Source: Solidesulfovibrio carbinoliphilus subsp. oakridgensis
GTDB taxonomy: Bacteria > Desulfobacterota > Desulfovibrionia > Desulfovibrionales > Desulfovibrionaceae
DNA length: 64,000 nucleotides
Assembly (NCBI RefSeq): GCF_000177215.2
Contig: NZ_CM001368.1
Coordinates: 1,426,001-1,490,000 of the forward strand
Direction: 5' to 3'
The position numbers and the translations under genes were made by a program. Below, piece after piece: positions 1-11,942 of this stretch (positions are counted from its first letter, which is position 1; every line of letters starts with the position of its first letter). The notes under the pieces were generated by a model, which was given only the letters and a program-made list of their open reading frames with translations, made no database searches and was not told the origin of the DNA.

Positions 1-157
1 TGCCGTTTCGCACCCGGGTGATCAGGCTGTCCCCCGCCGGGGTCAGCAGCCTAAATGGCACCCGCTCCCGGTTGAGCATGTCTTTTAACGCCAGCATGGA
101 CAGCATGTAGGGCAGCGCGACCACCCCGCCGTAGCACGGCGTGCCGATGACGAGCAT
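1..157 (-). CDS. Glycosyltransferase-like protein, N-terminal fragment (cut by window edge)
   Basis: Only the first 52 codons are present; the gene continues past the left edge. The protein begins MLVIGTPCYGGVVALPYM and reaches a segment reading DSLITRVRN. This start (TPCYGG, then about 40 residues later a D/E-SLITR-RN motif) is what I recall from a family of GT-A-fold glycosyltransferase-like proteins found in bacteria and phages, where the early strand is the nucleotide-sugar binding region. It lies 188 nt downstream of hyuA on the same strand, with a repeat remnant between them. The substrate cannot be inferred. Confidence 0.5.
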   Translation of the reverse strand, partial: MLVIGTPCYGGVVALPYMLSMLALKDMLNRERVPFRLLTPAGDSLITRVRNG

Positions 158-280
158 CCTAGCTCGCCCGCCCCTGCCGCATCTCCCGATACGGCCGCCT
201 CGAATCAAACAACTTCCGCATCGCCCCTCCTCCCCTGTCCGGGCAGCCGCCATGGGCCTTCTCTCCCTCCCCCGTCCCCA

Positions 281-334
281 CCCTGGGCCCCCCTTCCGGG
301 GGGTCCGGGGCAGAGCCCCGGCCGCCGGAGGCAT
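281..334. repeat. Right-end copy of dispersed GC-rich intergenic element
   Basis: The segment carries GGGGGGTCCGGGGC followed by GGCCGCCGGAGGC, the same right end seen near 2530, 29774 and 47837. No clear left end is visible here, so this looks like a truncated copy. It lies just 3' of hyuA and contains small G/C hairpins that could act in transcript ending. Confidence 0.55.
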
Positions 335-345
335 CCCCCTCGCTT

Positions 346-2325
<1,980 letters not shown>

Positions 2326-2369
2326 CTGGCCCCCTTTCCCCTTTTGGGGGAGTTCCGGCAGCGGAAGAC

Positions 2370-2530
2370 GCCTCCGGCGGCCAGGAGAGGCTCTGCCTCT
2401 CCTGGACCTCTCCGCCGGGGGGGATGCCCCCCGGACCCCCTGGACTGTTTCAAGGGTACGGGCGCCGGGTTCCAACGCCTGGTGTTCCTCGAAGGTTTCC
2501 AACGGGCGACGCCCTTTGGCCGCCGGAGGC
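2370..2530. repeat. Dispersed GC-rich intergenic element, full-length copy
   Basis: A 161-bp element bounded by the inverted ends GCCTCCGGCGGCC (left) and GGCCGCCGGAGGC (right). Inside are nested hairpins such as AGGAGAGGCTCTGCCTCTCCT and GGGGGGGATGCCCCCC followed by the shared GGACCCCCTGGA motif. It fills the gap between icd and hyuA. The same ends bound copies at 29624-29774 and 47695-47837. Confidence 0.65.
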
Positions 2531-2547
2531 TTTATACGACGTTTGTT

Positions 2548-3699
<1,152 letters not shown>

Positions 3700-3738
3700 G
3701 CGCCTCTACTCCTCATTCGAAATTTCGGACAACTCGAA

Positions 3739-3768
3739 AGGTTAAAAAGGGTTTGCTCTTTTTGTCAA
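3739..3768 (-). promoter_or_regulatory. Putative sigma70 promoter of icd
   Basis: On the minus strand a perfect TTGACA (3763-3768) is followed after 18 bp by TAACCT (3739-3744). Predicted transcription starts about 30-40 nt before the icd ATG. Confidence 0.5.
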
Positions 3769-3886
3769 CCAGGGCTTCCGGCCGGCCCCGTCCGAAGCGC
3801 CTGCCGCCCCCCGCCCCGCTCCAGTCAGGCGTACGGCAGGAGGAATCCCCCGCGCCTCCCGGGGTCGGGCCAGACACCCCGCCCGG

Positions 3887-5260
3887 CTAGGACTGCGGCG
3901 CCGGGGCATAACGCTTGAATTTGGCCGTCACGTTGTCCTCGAGCCAGCGGGCGTCCCACCACTCGATGGGAATGACCGGCTGCCCGGCGAGATACAGGGC
4001 GAAGTGGACCTGATCGCCGTCGGCCAGGCCCGTGGTCCCGGTCTGGCCGATCACATCGCCCTTCTTGACGGCGTCGCCCACGGCCACGGCCGCCCGGGAC
4101 AGGTGGCCGTAGAGGCTTGAAAGCCCCAGTCCATGGTCGATGACGACCGTGGTGCCGTAGACGCCAAGCGGGCCGGCAAAGACGACCGTGCCGTTGTTGG
4201 CCGCCGGCACCGGAGCCTTTGGCACCGAAGCCAGATCGATGCCCATGTGGCTCTCGCGGTCGACCTCCTGGCCCTTGTAGACGTAGGTCCGGTCCGCGCC
4301 GAACGATCCCCGCACGGCGGACCGGGGCAGGTAGACGAAGGCGCCGTCCCACAGGGGTTCGGGGGCGCTCTTGGCGGCAAGCGTCGCCAGGGTGGCGTCG
4401 GCCTGCCGGCGCAGTTCGCTGTTTATCTTTTTGAAACGTTCCACCGGATCGCGGACCTCGGGGAAGAGGCCGGCATAGGCCGGCAGCCGGGCGGCCAGAA
4501 ATTCGTCGGACAGCTCCACCCGCTCCTCGCGAAACCGCCGCTTGATGGCCATATTGACGAAAAATCCGGTCTTTTCGTTGCCTGCCGCATCCTCGACAAA
4601 GAGCCGGGGCTTGTAGGCTTCGGCCTCGACGTCCTTGGGAAAGGCGAACAGGCAGGCGTATTGGCCGCTTTTTTGCTTGTAGCCGGGAAAGAAGGCCTCG
4701 CCCACCACCACGCCGCTTCGGGACACGTCCTTGTTGACCTCGTAGATGACAAGCCCCACCCCGCCCTGGCGCACGTAGTGGGCCGGGGTGAGCGCTTTGA
4801 CCGAGGGCGGCACGGCGTCGAGGAGCATGCGCCGGGTGATGCGGGCGGTGTTGCCGGCGCCGAGGTTGGCGTAGGAGCCGTCAAAGGCCGCGACTTGCAG
4901 CTCGAAGGCGCCGCTTCGGAGTTCCGCCCCCTCCAGGTTGAACCGCTCGGACACATGGTCTTTGGGAGGATCGAAGGTCTTTCGCAGCACGTCGCTGCGG
5001 CGCTGGCCCTGGGTGACGGTGACGGTGAGGGAACGGATGCCCGACTGGTCGTCGGCGGCCGTGACCGTGAAGTGCCGCTTCAGGGAAGTGGCGTCGCCCT
5101 CGGGGGCCAAGGCCACTTGCGGTTTTTCCGCATCTTTCAGAAAGAGGTAGTATCCGGCAAAGGCCGCCACAGCGAGAGGAGCCACGAGCAGCGCGCCGGC
5201 CAGGACGAAAAAGACAGGACCAAAGCTCCTGCGTCGTTTGAAAGGCTTTTTGATGCGCAT
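3887..5260 (-). CDS. M23 family metallopeptidase, membrane anchored
   Basis: A 457-residue protein with a basic N-terminus and one membrane helix (about residues 14-42). A beta-rich middle region follows, and the C-terminal zinc endopeptidase domain spans about residues 315-440. The LytM/M23 zinc ligands are visible as HxxxD in SHMGIDLAS, YGHLS, and HFALYL. Intact ligands suggest a real peptidoglycan endopeptidase rather than an EnvC-like activator, acting in the periplasm. It is transcribed divergently from the 3D-domain gene at 5359, itself a likely cell-wall protein. Confidence 0.85.
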   Translation of the reverse strand: MRIKKPFKRRRSFGPVFFVLAGALLVAPLAVAAFAGYYLFLKDAEKPQVALAPEGDATSLKRHFTVTAADDQSGIRSLTVTVTQGQRRSDVLRKTFDPPKDHVSERFNLEGAELRSGAFELQVAAFDGSYANLGAGNTARITRRMLLDAVPPSVKALTPAHYVRQGGVGLVIYEVNKDVSRSGVVVGEAFFPGYKQKSGQYACLFAFPKDVEAEAYKPRLFVEDAAGNEKTGFFVNMAIKRRFREERVELSDEFLAARLPAYAGLFPEVRDPVERFKKINSELRRQADATLATLAAKSAPEPLWDGAFVYLPRSAVRGSFGADRTYVYKGQEVDRESHMGIDLASVPKAPVPAANNGTVVFAGPLGVYGTTVVIDHGLGLSSLYGHLSRAAVAVGDAVKKGDVIGQTGTTGLADGDQVHFALYLAGQPVIPIEWWDARWLEDNVTAKFKRYAPAPQS

Positions 5261-5358
5261 GCGTTCCGTATCCCCTGGCAGCCGGATAGCGACACTATAG
5301 GGCAGGGCGTGATTGCGGGCAAGCAGGCCCTGCGGCCGCCCACGGCAAAGGAGGTTTC

Positions 5359-5886
5359 ATGGAGAACGAAACGAAAAACCCCGGCTCCGACATGGGAATG
5401 CGCCCCCTGGCCATGCCCGCGGCCACGGTATGCCTGGCCCTGGCCGCTTTCGGCCTCGGCTTCGGGCGGGATCTGGTCCACCGACGGCTGGCCGACCTGC
5501 GCCACGACAACAGGCGGTTAGCCCAGGAGACCGTCATGCGCGGCGACGAGGCCGAACGGGTGGCCGATCTCTTTACCCTGGCCAAGGAGGACCGCCGGCG
5601 CTTTCGCCTGACGGCCACGGCCTACTGCCCGCTTTGCGGCACGGACGACGACACGCCCCAGCCCGCCGCCCTCGGCGGCCGGGTCCGGCCCGACCGGACC
5701 GTGGCCGTGTCCAGGGACTTGAAACGGCTGCTCGGCCGCAAGGTCTACATCGAAGGACTCGGGGTCCGGGTAGTCGAGGATCTCATGCACCCGCGCTACA
5801 CCGGCCGGGTGGACCTGTGCCTGGCCGATCGCGAGCAGGCTGTCGCCTTCGGCGTGAAGCGCCTGGAGGTGGTGGTCGTCGACTGA
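5359..5886 (+). CDS. 3D-domain (double-psi beta-barrel) protein, probably cell-wall active
   Basis: A 175-residue protein with an N-terminal membrane/signal segment (about residues 17-37), a short helical linker, and a C-terminal 3D domain named for three aspartates. Seen: TATAYCP, GRVRPDRTVAVSRDL, GRKVYIEGLGVRVVEDLM and the terminal RVDLCLADREQAVAFG. The fold is shared with MltA-type lytic transglycosylases and resuscitation-factor-like proteins, so a role at peptidoglycan is likely though not proven. AAAGGAGG lies seven bases before the ATG. It is divergent from the M23 peptidase gene. Confidence 0.75.
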   Translation: MENETKNPGSDMGMRPLAMPAATVCLALAAFGLGFGRDLVHRRLADLRHDNRRLAQETVMRGDEAERVADLFTLAKEDRRRFRLTATAYCPLCGTDDDTPQPAALGGRVRPDRTVAVSRDLKRLLGRKVYIEGLGVRVVEDLMHPRYTGRVDLCLADREQAVAFGVKRLEVVVVD

Positions 5887-5932
5887 CGGAGGAGCAAAGG
5901 CACGGGTGCCCGCGGCCGGCAAAAGGCCGGCC

Positions 5933-7483
5933 TCAGTAGGCCCCGCGCATGCTGCAGACCACCGGCACGGTGCGGAGCAATATCCGCAGGTCCAGGGCCA
6001 CCGACCAGGTGTCCACGTATTCGATGTCAAGTTCCATCATCCGCTCGAAGGGAATGGTGTTGCGGCCGCAGATCTGCCACAGGCAGGTGATGCCGGGCTT
6101 GACGCCGAACCGCCGTCGCGGCCAGTCCTTTTCGATGCGGATGACGTCGCGCACGGGCAGCGGCCGGGGACCGACAAGGCTCATCTCGCCGCGAAGCACG
6201 TTAAAAAGCTGCGGCAGCTCGTCGATGCTGGTCTTGCGCAGGAGCCGGCCAATGGGGGTGATGCGCGGATCGTTTTTGATCTTGAACGTGGCCCCGCACA
6301 TCTCGTTTTGGCATTCGAGCCCGGCCTGCAAGGCCTCGGCGTTTTGCACCATGGTGCGGAACTTGTAGAACTTGAAAAGCCGCTTGTTGAGCCCCACCCG
6401 TTCCTGGACAAAGAGGGCCGGCCCGGGCGAGGTCAGGCGCACGAGGGCCCAGACGGCGAGGAGCAGCGGCGAAAGCAGGACCAGCATCGCCAGGGACACG
6501 GTCACGTCCAGAAACCGCTTGAGGATCAGTTCCCGCTCGTCGGCCAGGGTGTTGGTGATGGTGACCACGAGCTCGCCGCCGTGGCTGCCCGGCCGGTGGC
6601 GCGGGTTGGCCAGCTCGAAAAGGCGGGTGACCACCGTCACGGACACGCCCTGCTCCTCGCATTCGGACACGAGATTGGTGGCCCGGTCGCACAGATCGGT
6701 GAGCGGCAGGCAGATGAGGACCTCGTCCACCACATGTTCTCGCAGGTAGGCGGCGAAATCCGACACCCCCGACACCAGCCGGAAGCGTTCGGGCAGCGGC
6801 GTCGGCACGGGCGCTTCCCATTCGAGGCCGACAAAGCCCATGAACCGGTGGCCGTGGCCGGGGTTTTCGAGCATGCGCAGGGCGATTTCCTGGGCGCGGG
6901 CCCCGGTGCCGACGATCAGCGTTCGCCGGGCCGCGATGCCTTGGGCCTCGGTCAGGAACAGGAGGCGTCTGGTCACGAACCGGGCGGCGATGCCGCCCAC
7001 ACAGGCCATGACCCAGTAGGTGGCCAGAAAGGCCGGGGTCACCAGGGGCGGATTGAGCACGGCCGCGACCACCACCAGGATCAGCACCACGGCGGTGACG
7101 GCCTTGACCGAGGCCTTGAGCGCCTGGCGCCACAGAAAAAGGGCGGTCTCGGTATAGAGGGCGAAAAGGGGAAAGACGCTGGCCGTGGCCACGAAAAGGC
7201 CCAGGAACAAGGCCGCTGTGGCGGCATCGAAATGCAGGGCCGTATCCGGGGGCACGGCCGGCAGTTCGGTCGAGGCCACCTTCGCCGCCACAAGAAGCGA
7301 AACCGCCGCCACCCCCAGGTCGATGCTGCGCAGCCACGTGATGGCGCGTTGTCTGGTCTTGAAAGCCAAATATCCACCCCGGTCGCGGATTTCGCCCACA
7401 ACGTGAGGCTCAGGGCCCTGTGGGGGACGCTCCCCTGGCCCATCAATCCGACCAAGGTCACCCATGAAAGGAATTTTACCCAT
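5933..7483 (-). CDS. Polyprenyl-phosphate sugar-1-phosphate transferase (WbaP/WcaJ type)
   Basis: A bacterial sugar transferase that starts exopolysaccharide or O-antigen assembly by moving a hexose-1-phosphate onto undecaprenyl phosphate. Four to five N-terminal membrane helices (about residues 45-155) lead to a Rossmann-like CoA_binding_3 segment. Another helix precedes the catalytic domain, which contains KRFLDVTVSLAML, FYKFRTMVQNAE, GRLLRKTSIDELPQL, GEMSLVGPRP and the end KPGITCLWQICGRN. I prefer the ATG at 7483 (516 residues); the frame stays open to a TTG at 7567 with poor initiation context. It converges on the 3D gene, with a hairpin near 5912-5932 between them. Confidence 0.85.
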   Translation of the reverse strand: MGKIPFMGDLGRIDGPGERPPQGPEPHVVGEIRDRGGYLAFKTRQRAITWLRSIDLGVAAVSLLVAAKVASTELPAVPPDTALHFDAATAALFLGLFVATASVFPLFALYTETALFLWRQALKASVKAVTAVVLILVVVAAVLNPPLVTPAFLATYWVMACVGGIAARFVTRRLLFLTEAQGIAARRTLIVGTGARAQEIALRMLENPGHGHRFMGFVGLEWEAPVPTPLPERFRLVSGVSDFAAYLREHVVDEVLICLPLTDLCDRATNLVSECEEQGVSVTVVTRLFELANPRHRPGSHGGELVVTITNTLADERELILKRFLDVTVSLAMLVLLSPLLLAVWALVRLTSPGPALFVQERVGLNKRLFKFYKFRTMVQNAEALQAGLECQNEMCGATFKIKNDPRITPIGRLLRKTSIDELPQLFNVLRGEMSLVGPRPLPVRDVIRIEKDWPRRRFGVKPGITCLWQICGRNTIPFERMMELDIEYVDTWSVALDLRILLRTVPVVCSMRGAY

Positions 7484-7678
7484 ACTTACCGCTTTTTTGC
7501 AACCAATATGCCATCCGTTCGTCCTGTTACTTTTCGACCCACCAGGGACAAGGGGGAGAAATGACAAGGGGATATCACCCGATGGACGGTGCTGGCCGGC
7601 GAAGGCCCCTGGGCCTGGGGACCACGCTTCCGCCGGCCATGGCCACTATCACGGAATGGCGGCAAAGTGCCGGAGACG

Positions 7679-7712
7679 AAAAAAGCCCGGCCGCGCAAGG
7701 CGGCCGGGCTTT
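7679..7712 (-). terminator. Intrinsic terminator after qrcD
   Basis: A 13-bp G/C stem (arms 7682-7694 and 7700-7712) with a GCAAG/CTTGC loop. It is followed on the minus strand by a run of six T. It lies 23 nt beyond the qrcD stop codon. Confidence 0.85.
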
Positions 7713-7734
7713 GGAAACCATCGTCGCAACGGGG

Positions 7735-8979
7735 CTACTTCTTGTTGAGCCCGACTTCCTGGGGGAAGATCGGCAGGTAGCGGTAGGACAGGCTCATGAC
7801 GATGAAGCCGTAGGCCACGATCATGAGCGAGGAGGTCCACTCCGCCCAGTTGGGGGTGTAGATTTCCCACTTGGTAAAAGGCAGCACCGGCTGGGCCAGG
7901 GCCTGGACGGTGAAGACGTAGCGGTTGATGATGACGCCGAGGCAGGACAGGGCCGCGCCGGCGTACATGAAGGCCGGCTTCTTGCGCAGCGGGGTCAGGA
8001 GGAAGATGACCGGCACCGGCAGGCACAGGACCAGCTCGGTGAAAAAGAGCCACCGGCCGTAGACCAGCTCGTAAAACATCTGGTCAAAGGTCAGGCCGGC
8101 CCGGGGCAGGACGTTGTTGATCCAGGCCCAGGTGTCGAGATACTTAAACACCATGTAGATCAGCAGCATCGTGCCGCCGATCTTGCACATGAGCGATTTG
8201 ACGCGGTAGGTGGTCAGCTTGCGGCCGGACAGCTTTTCCATGAAGCCGCAGATAAGGACCGTCAGGCACGGGCCGGAGGCAATGGCCGACAGGACGAACA
8301 GGAAAAACGTCCACGGCCAGATGAAAAACCCGTCGCGGAAGGCGTAGGGCCGGGCGAACATGACGCCGTACATGCCGCCGAGGGAACCCTGGTGGAAGGT
8401 GGAGAGAAACGCGCCGATGCCGGCGAAAAGCGGCATGACCACGTGCATCTGGTGGGCCAGGTTGTGCAGGAACGGGATCTTGTTGATCTGCTTCTGCTCG
8501 AGGATCAAGGGCACGTACTCGATGATGAGCACCATCAGGTAGCAGGTGATGCAGAAGATAACTTCCGTCAGCATCGAGTGGACGTTGGGGTGCCAGTAGC
8601 CGAACCAGGCCCGAATCGGCTGGCCGACGTCGAGCGACAGGATGATCATGGCTCCGGAGTAGCAGATGAAGCCCTTGATCACGGTCAGGTTGATGATGTT
8701 TTTGAGCTCGTCAATGCCGATGATGTAGCGGAGCAGGCCCGTGAAAAAGGCGCCCGCGCCGAGGGCGATGACGGCCAGGTCGAAGGTGATCCACAGGCCG
8801 AACCCGAAGTAGTTGTCAAGGCCCGTGACGCCGATGCCCTTCCAGAGGACCAGGCCGGCGGCAATGGCGCCCAAAAGCACCCAGAGGCCCAGAAAACCCA
8901 GCCAGGCCAGGAACTTCCCGAGAGGGCACCGCTCGACCCCCAGGGGATACCAGTTTTTTTCCATTTCCATTAAGCTCAT
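7735..8979 (-). CDS. qrcD: Quinone reductase complex membrane subunit QrcD (NrfD/PsrC family)
   Basis: A 414-residue integral membrane protein with about ten hydrophobic helices. It belongs to the NrfD/PsrC family, which binds menaquinone at the periplasmic side. In Desulfovibrio the Qrc complex takes electrons from periplasmic type I cytochrome c3 (fed by hydrogenases and formate dehydrogenases) and reduces menaquinone for sulfate respiration. Identity rests on family features and on being the last gene of an operon ordered qrcA-B-C-D, 15 nt after qrcC and followed by a strong terminator. GGGGGG lies upstream of the ATG. Confidence 0.92.
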   Translation of the reverse strand: MSLMEMEKNWYPLGVERCPLGKFLAWLGFLGLWVLLGAIAAGLVLWKGIGVTGLDNYFGFGLWITFDLAVIALGAGAFFTGLLRYIIGIDELKNIINLTVIKGFICYSGAMIILSLDVGQPIRAWFGYWHPNVHSMLTEVIFCITCYLMVLIIEYVPLILEQKQINKIPFLHNLAHQMHVVMPLFAGIGAFLSTFHQGSLGGMYGVMFARPYAFRDGFFIWPWTFFLFVLSAIASGPCLTVLICGFMEKLSGRKLTTYRVKSLMCKIGGTMLLIYMVFKYLDTWAWINNVLPRAGLTFDQMFYELVYGRWLFFTELVLCLPVPVIFLLTPLRKKPAFMYAGAALSCLGVIINRYVFTVQALAQPVLPFTKWEIYTPNWAEWTSSLMIVAYGFIVMSLSYRYLPIFPQEVGLNKK

Positions 8980-8994
8980 TGCATCCCCCCGGAA

Positions 8995-9756
8995 TTACTC
9001 GCTTTTAAGGTAGTTGTCGCCGAGCTTTCGCACCCACTCGCGCCGGCTGATGTAGTAGACCTGGGTGTCGGTGCCCAGGCGTTCGAGCAGCCGGAAGGCA
9101 TTGGGGCTCTTGCTCAGTTCGTGCACCTTGTGCTTCGGATTCTTGAGGTCCCCGAAGGAGAGGGCCCCGGAGGGGCAATTCTGCACGCAGGACGTGACGT
9201 AGGCGCCGTCGTCGAGGTCGTCGGGGTTCTTGCCCGCGACCCTGGCGGCATCCTTGGCCAGGTTCCAGCGGTGGTGGCAAAAGGTGCATTTTTCCACCAC
9301 GCCGCGCGGACGCACGGAGGTCAGCGGCGCGAGGACTTTTTCCATGCCTTCGGGCCAGATCGGATCGTACCAGCCGAAATACCGGACGTGGTACGGGCAG
9401 GCCGCCACACAGTACCGGCAGCCGATGCAACGGGGGTAGACCTGGCTGACGATGCCGCCGTCCTCGTTCTTGTCCGTGGCGATGACCGGGCACACGGACA
9501 CGCAGGGCGGATTGCCGCACTGCTGGCAGGGCCGGGGCAGGTAGGCGATGTCGTGGTTCGGAAAGGCCTTGTCGTTGGTCAGTTCGTACACCAGCATCCA
9601 GGAGGTGCTGCGCAGCTTGTTGGACGCCTCGGGCTGGGGATTGATATTGTTTTCCGTCTGACAGGAGGCCATGCAGGCCCCGCAGCCGGTGCATTTGTCG
9701 ATGTCGATCACCATGCCCCAGGTGATCGGGAATTCCTTCGTGCTTTGTCCGGACAT
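8995..9756 (-). CDS. qrcC: Quinone reductase complex iron-sulfur subunit QrcC
   Basis: A 253-residue ferredoxin-type protein with four cysteine clusters: CTGCGACMASC, CQQCGNPPCVSVCP, CIGCRYCVAACP, and CTFCHH paired with CVQNCP. This is the layout of electron-transfer subunits that carry up to four [4Fe-4S] clusters in the molybdopterin-oxidoreductase superfamily. It should wire QrcA/QrcB to the membrane quinone site in QrcD. It has no signal peptide, so export would rely on the Tat signal of QrcB, as known for this family. Confidence 0.92.
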   Translation of the reverse strand: MSGQSTKEFPITWGMVIDIDKCTGCGACMASCQTENNINPQPEASNKLRSTSWMLVYELTNDKAFPNHDIAYLPRPCQQCGNPPCVSVCPVIATDKNEDGGIVSQVYPRCIGCRYCVAACPYHVRYFGWYDPIWPEGMEKVLAPLTSVRPRGVVEKCTFCHHRWNLAKDAARVAGKNPDDLDDGAYVTSCVQNCPSGALSFGDLKNPKHKVHELSKSPNAFRLLERLGTDTQVYYISRREWVRKLGDNYLKSE

Positions 9757-9778
9757 GTCGGCTTCCCTCTGGCTTGCG

Positions 9779-11932
9779 TTAGGCTATTTTGACTTCCGCG
9801 GCGGTCCACACGGACATGCCGGTGCCCGGCTCCTCGGCAACGGCCATGAGGGACAGGTAGTTGGCCCCTTTGCCCTTGCTGAAGATGTCGAAGGCGGTGT
9901 GGCCATACCCCAGGGGTGCGGCGACCACGCCGGTCATGACGCTCTCGAAGATGTGGACCTTGGCTTCGCGGTCGACGCCCGCGCCGGTGAGTTTCACCGT
10001 GGCGCCCTTCTTGACGCCAAGGGCCTTGGCCGTCTCGGCGTTGAGCTTCACGAAGGTGGCCTCGCCAAGGAGCTCCGTGTCCGGGACCATGGTCAGGTCC
10101 TGGCACGGGATGCCGGTGGTCGGCGTGCCGGTGCGCAGCTGGGCGTAGGGAGCGAGGACGGCCGTCTTGGCCGGAGCCTTGGCGATCTTGACGGCCTTGG
10201 CCAGAACGTCCGGAGCGAAGCCCATGCCGGTCTGGGCGACCGTGCCGACCATGGTCCAGGCGTAGCCGGCTTCCAGGGCCTTCCAGAGGTCGCCGGCGGC
10301 CAGCGCGGGCGCGGGCTTGCCGGCCGCCACCTGCCAGGGCATGACGTCTTTGGCCACAAAGCCGCCCGAGGCCTTGCCGAGGGTGGCCACCTTCTCCTTG
10401 AGCATGGCCAGGAAGCCGTCGAACTTGAGGTCCACGCTCATCTTGCGGGCCAGGGCGAAGATCACGTCGCCGGTGGTCCGGGTGTCGTGCACGGGCTTCT
10501 GGATGGGCCGCACCAGGCTGTAGAGGCAAAAGCCCGAGCCGTAGGGCGTGACCACGTCATCGTAGCGCTCAAGCGTCAGGGAGTTGGGCAGGACCAGGTC
10601 GCACATGGCCGCGGTCTCGTCCAGAAACGAGGCGAAGCTGACCTTGTACGGAATCTTTTCCAGGGCCTTGGCCATGGTCGCCGTCTCGGGCAGGCCGTAG
10701 GCCGGGTTGGCGTCGTAGACCAAGAGCGCCTGGGGGGCCTTGGCCTTGTCCGTGGCCACGGCCTTCAGGAACGTGGGCAGGTCGGCGTCGAGCATGGCCT
10801 CGCGGGTCATGGCGCCGGGCACGACCGTCGCCAGCTCGGGCAGGGCGTAGACGCCGCCGGGCTTGTTGACGCGGCCAAGAAGCAGGTTCAGGGACATGCC
10901 GGCGATAAAGGGGCCGGCGCCGAGTCCCTGGCCGAACGGGGAACCGGCCACGACCAGCGGCGCCTTGGCCGAAGCCAGGGCCTTGGCCAGGTCGGCCAGG
11001 ACGGCGGGCTCGATGCCCGTGGCCCGCTTGACGTCCTCGGGGCCGAAGCCGCCGTTGACCACGGCCTTGAAGGTGTCGAATCCCGGGGCGTTGGTCGTGG
11101 CGCCGGCCTTGAGCAGGTGCCAGGCGATGCCGAGGGCCACCACGCCGAGGTCTGCGGCCGAGGCCGGGATCCACTGGTCGCACACGCTAGCCGTGTTGTT
11201 CCTGACCGGACCCACGTAGACGTAGTTGGACTGGGGCTTCTGGCCGGCCGGGCGGCGCTCGGCAAAGGCCTTGCGGTTGCGGGTGGAGGTGCCCCAGGTC
11301 TCGAAGATGTCCGCGCCAAGGACCAGCACGGTATCCGCGTTTTCGAAGTCGTAGCCGGCCTGCCCCTTGGCGCCCATGAGCTTCATGCCCTTGGCGGCCG
11401 CCTGGGCCTCGGACGGCATCATGAAGTAGCCGGCCGAGCCGAGCTTGCCGACAAAGGCGGACAGGAGCTCGTTGACCGAGCCGGTGGCGTCGCCGGAGAC
11501 GCAGGCCACCGCGCCCTTGGCCGCGCCGAGCTTGTCGGCCATTTCGATGAGCGCCTGCTCCCAGGTGATGGGCTCGAAGCCCTTGCCCGACTTTTTCATC
11601 GGCGATTTGATGCGGGCCGGGCTGTAGAGCATGTAGACTTCGGAGCGGGCCAGGGCGGAGACGCCGCCACGGGACAGGGGATGGGCGGGGTTGCCGCCGG
11701 CAGTGACGGGATTGCCCGCCACGCGCATGATTTTCAGGCCTTCGCCGGCCGGACACAGCTTGCTCGTCGTCGTTACGTGGTCGATCTGGCCCTTGGGCAC
11801 CTTGGGAATCCACGGCCAGTTCTGGGTCCAGATAGATGCGTCATCCAACAATTTCCACGGGATGGGGGTGAACATGGTGCCCACGGCGCCACCCGCCACA
11901 AGCCCGAGGAAAGCTCTGCGATCAAGTCCCAT
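9779..11932 (-). CDS. qrcB: Quinone reductase complex large subunit QrcB (molybdopterin-oxidoreductase-like)
   Basis: A 717-residue protein of the molybdopterin oxidoreductase superfamily that begins with a twin-arginine signal (DRRAFLGLVAGG), so it is exported folded. The usual four-cysteine N-terminal [4Fe-4S] motif is absent: only one cysteine remains, in KLCPAGEG near residue 58. This fits the known Qrc complex, whose QrcB is described as lacking molybdenum and serving a structural or electron-relay role. The C-terminal domain (about residues 590-710) is the dinucleotide-binding-like fold of the family. It starts 10 nt after the qrcA stop codon. Confidence 0.92.
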   Translation of the reverse strand: MGLDRRAFLGLVAGGAVGTMFTPIPWKLLDDASIWTQNWPWIPKVPKGQIDHVTTTSKLCPAGEGLKIMRVAGNPVTAGGNPAHPLSRGGVSALARSEVYMLYSPARIKSPMKKSGKGFEPITWEQALIEMADKLGAAKGAVACVSGDATGSVNELLSAFVGKLGSAGYFMMPSEAQAAAKGMKLMGAKGQAGYDFENADTVLVLGADIFETWGTSTRNRKAFAERRPAGQKPQSNYVYVGPVRNNTASVCDQWIPASAADLGVVALGIAWHLLKAGATTNAPGFDTFKAVVNGGFGPEDVKRATGIEPAVLADLAKALASAKAPLVVAGSPFGQGLGAGPFIAGMSLNLLLGRVNKPGGVYALPELATVVPGAMTREAMLDADLPTFLKAVATDKAKAPQALLVYDANPAYGLPETATMAKALEKIPYKVSFASFLDETAAMCDLVLPNSLTLERYDDVVTPYGSGFCLYSLVRPIQKPVHDTRTTGDVIFALARKMSVDLKFDGFLAMLKEKVATLGKASGGFVAKDVMPWQVAAGKPAPALAAGDLWKALEAGYAWTMVGTVAQTGMGFAPDVLAKAVKIAKAPAKTAVLAPYAQLRTGTPTTGIPCQDLTMVPDTELLGEATFVKLNAETAKALGVKKGATVKLTGAGVDREAKVHIFESVMTGVVAAPLGYGHTAFDIFSKGKGANYLSLMAVAEEPGTGMSVWTAAEVKIA

Positions 11933-11942
11933 TTCTCCCCCC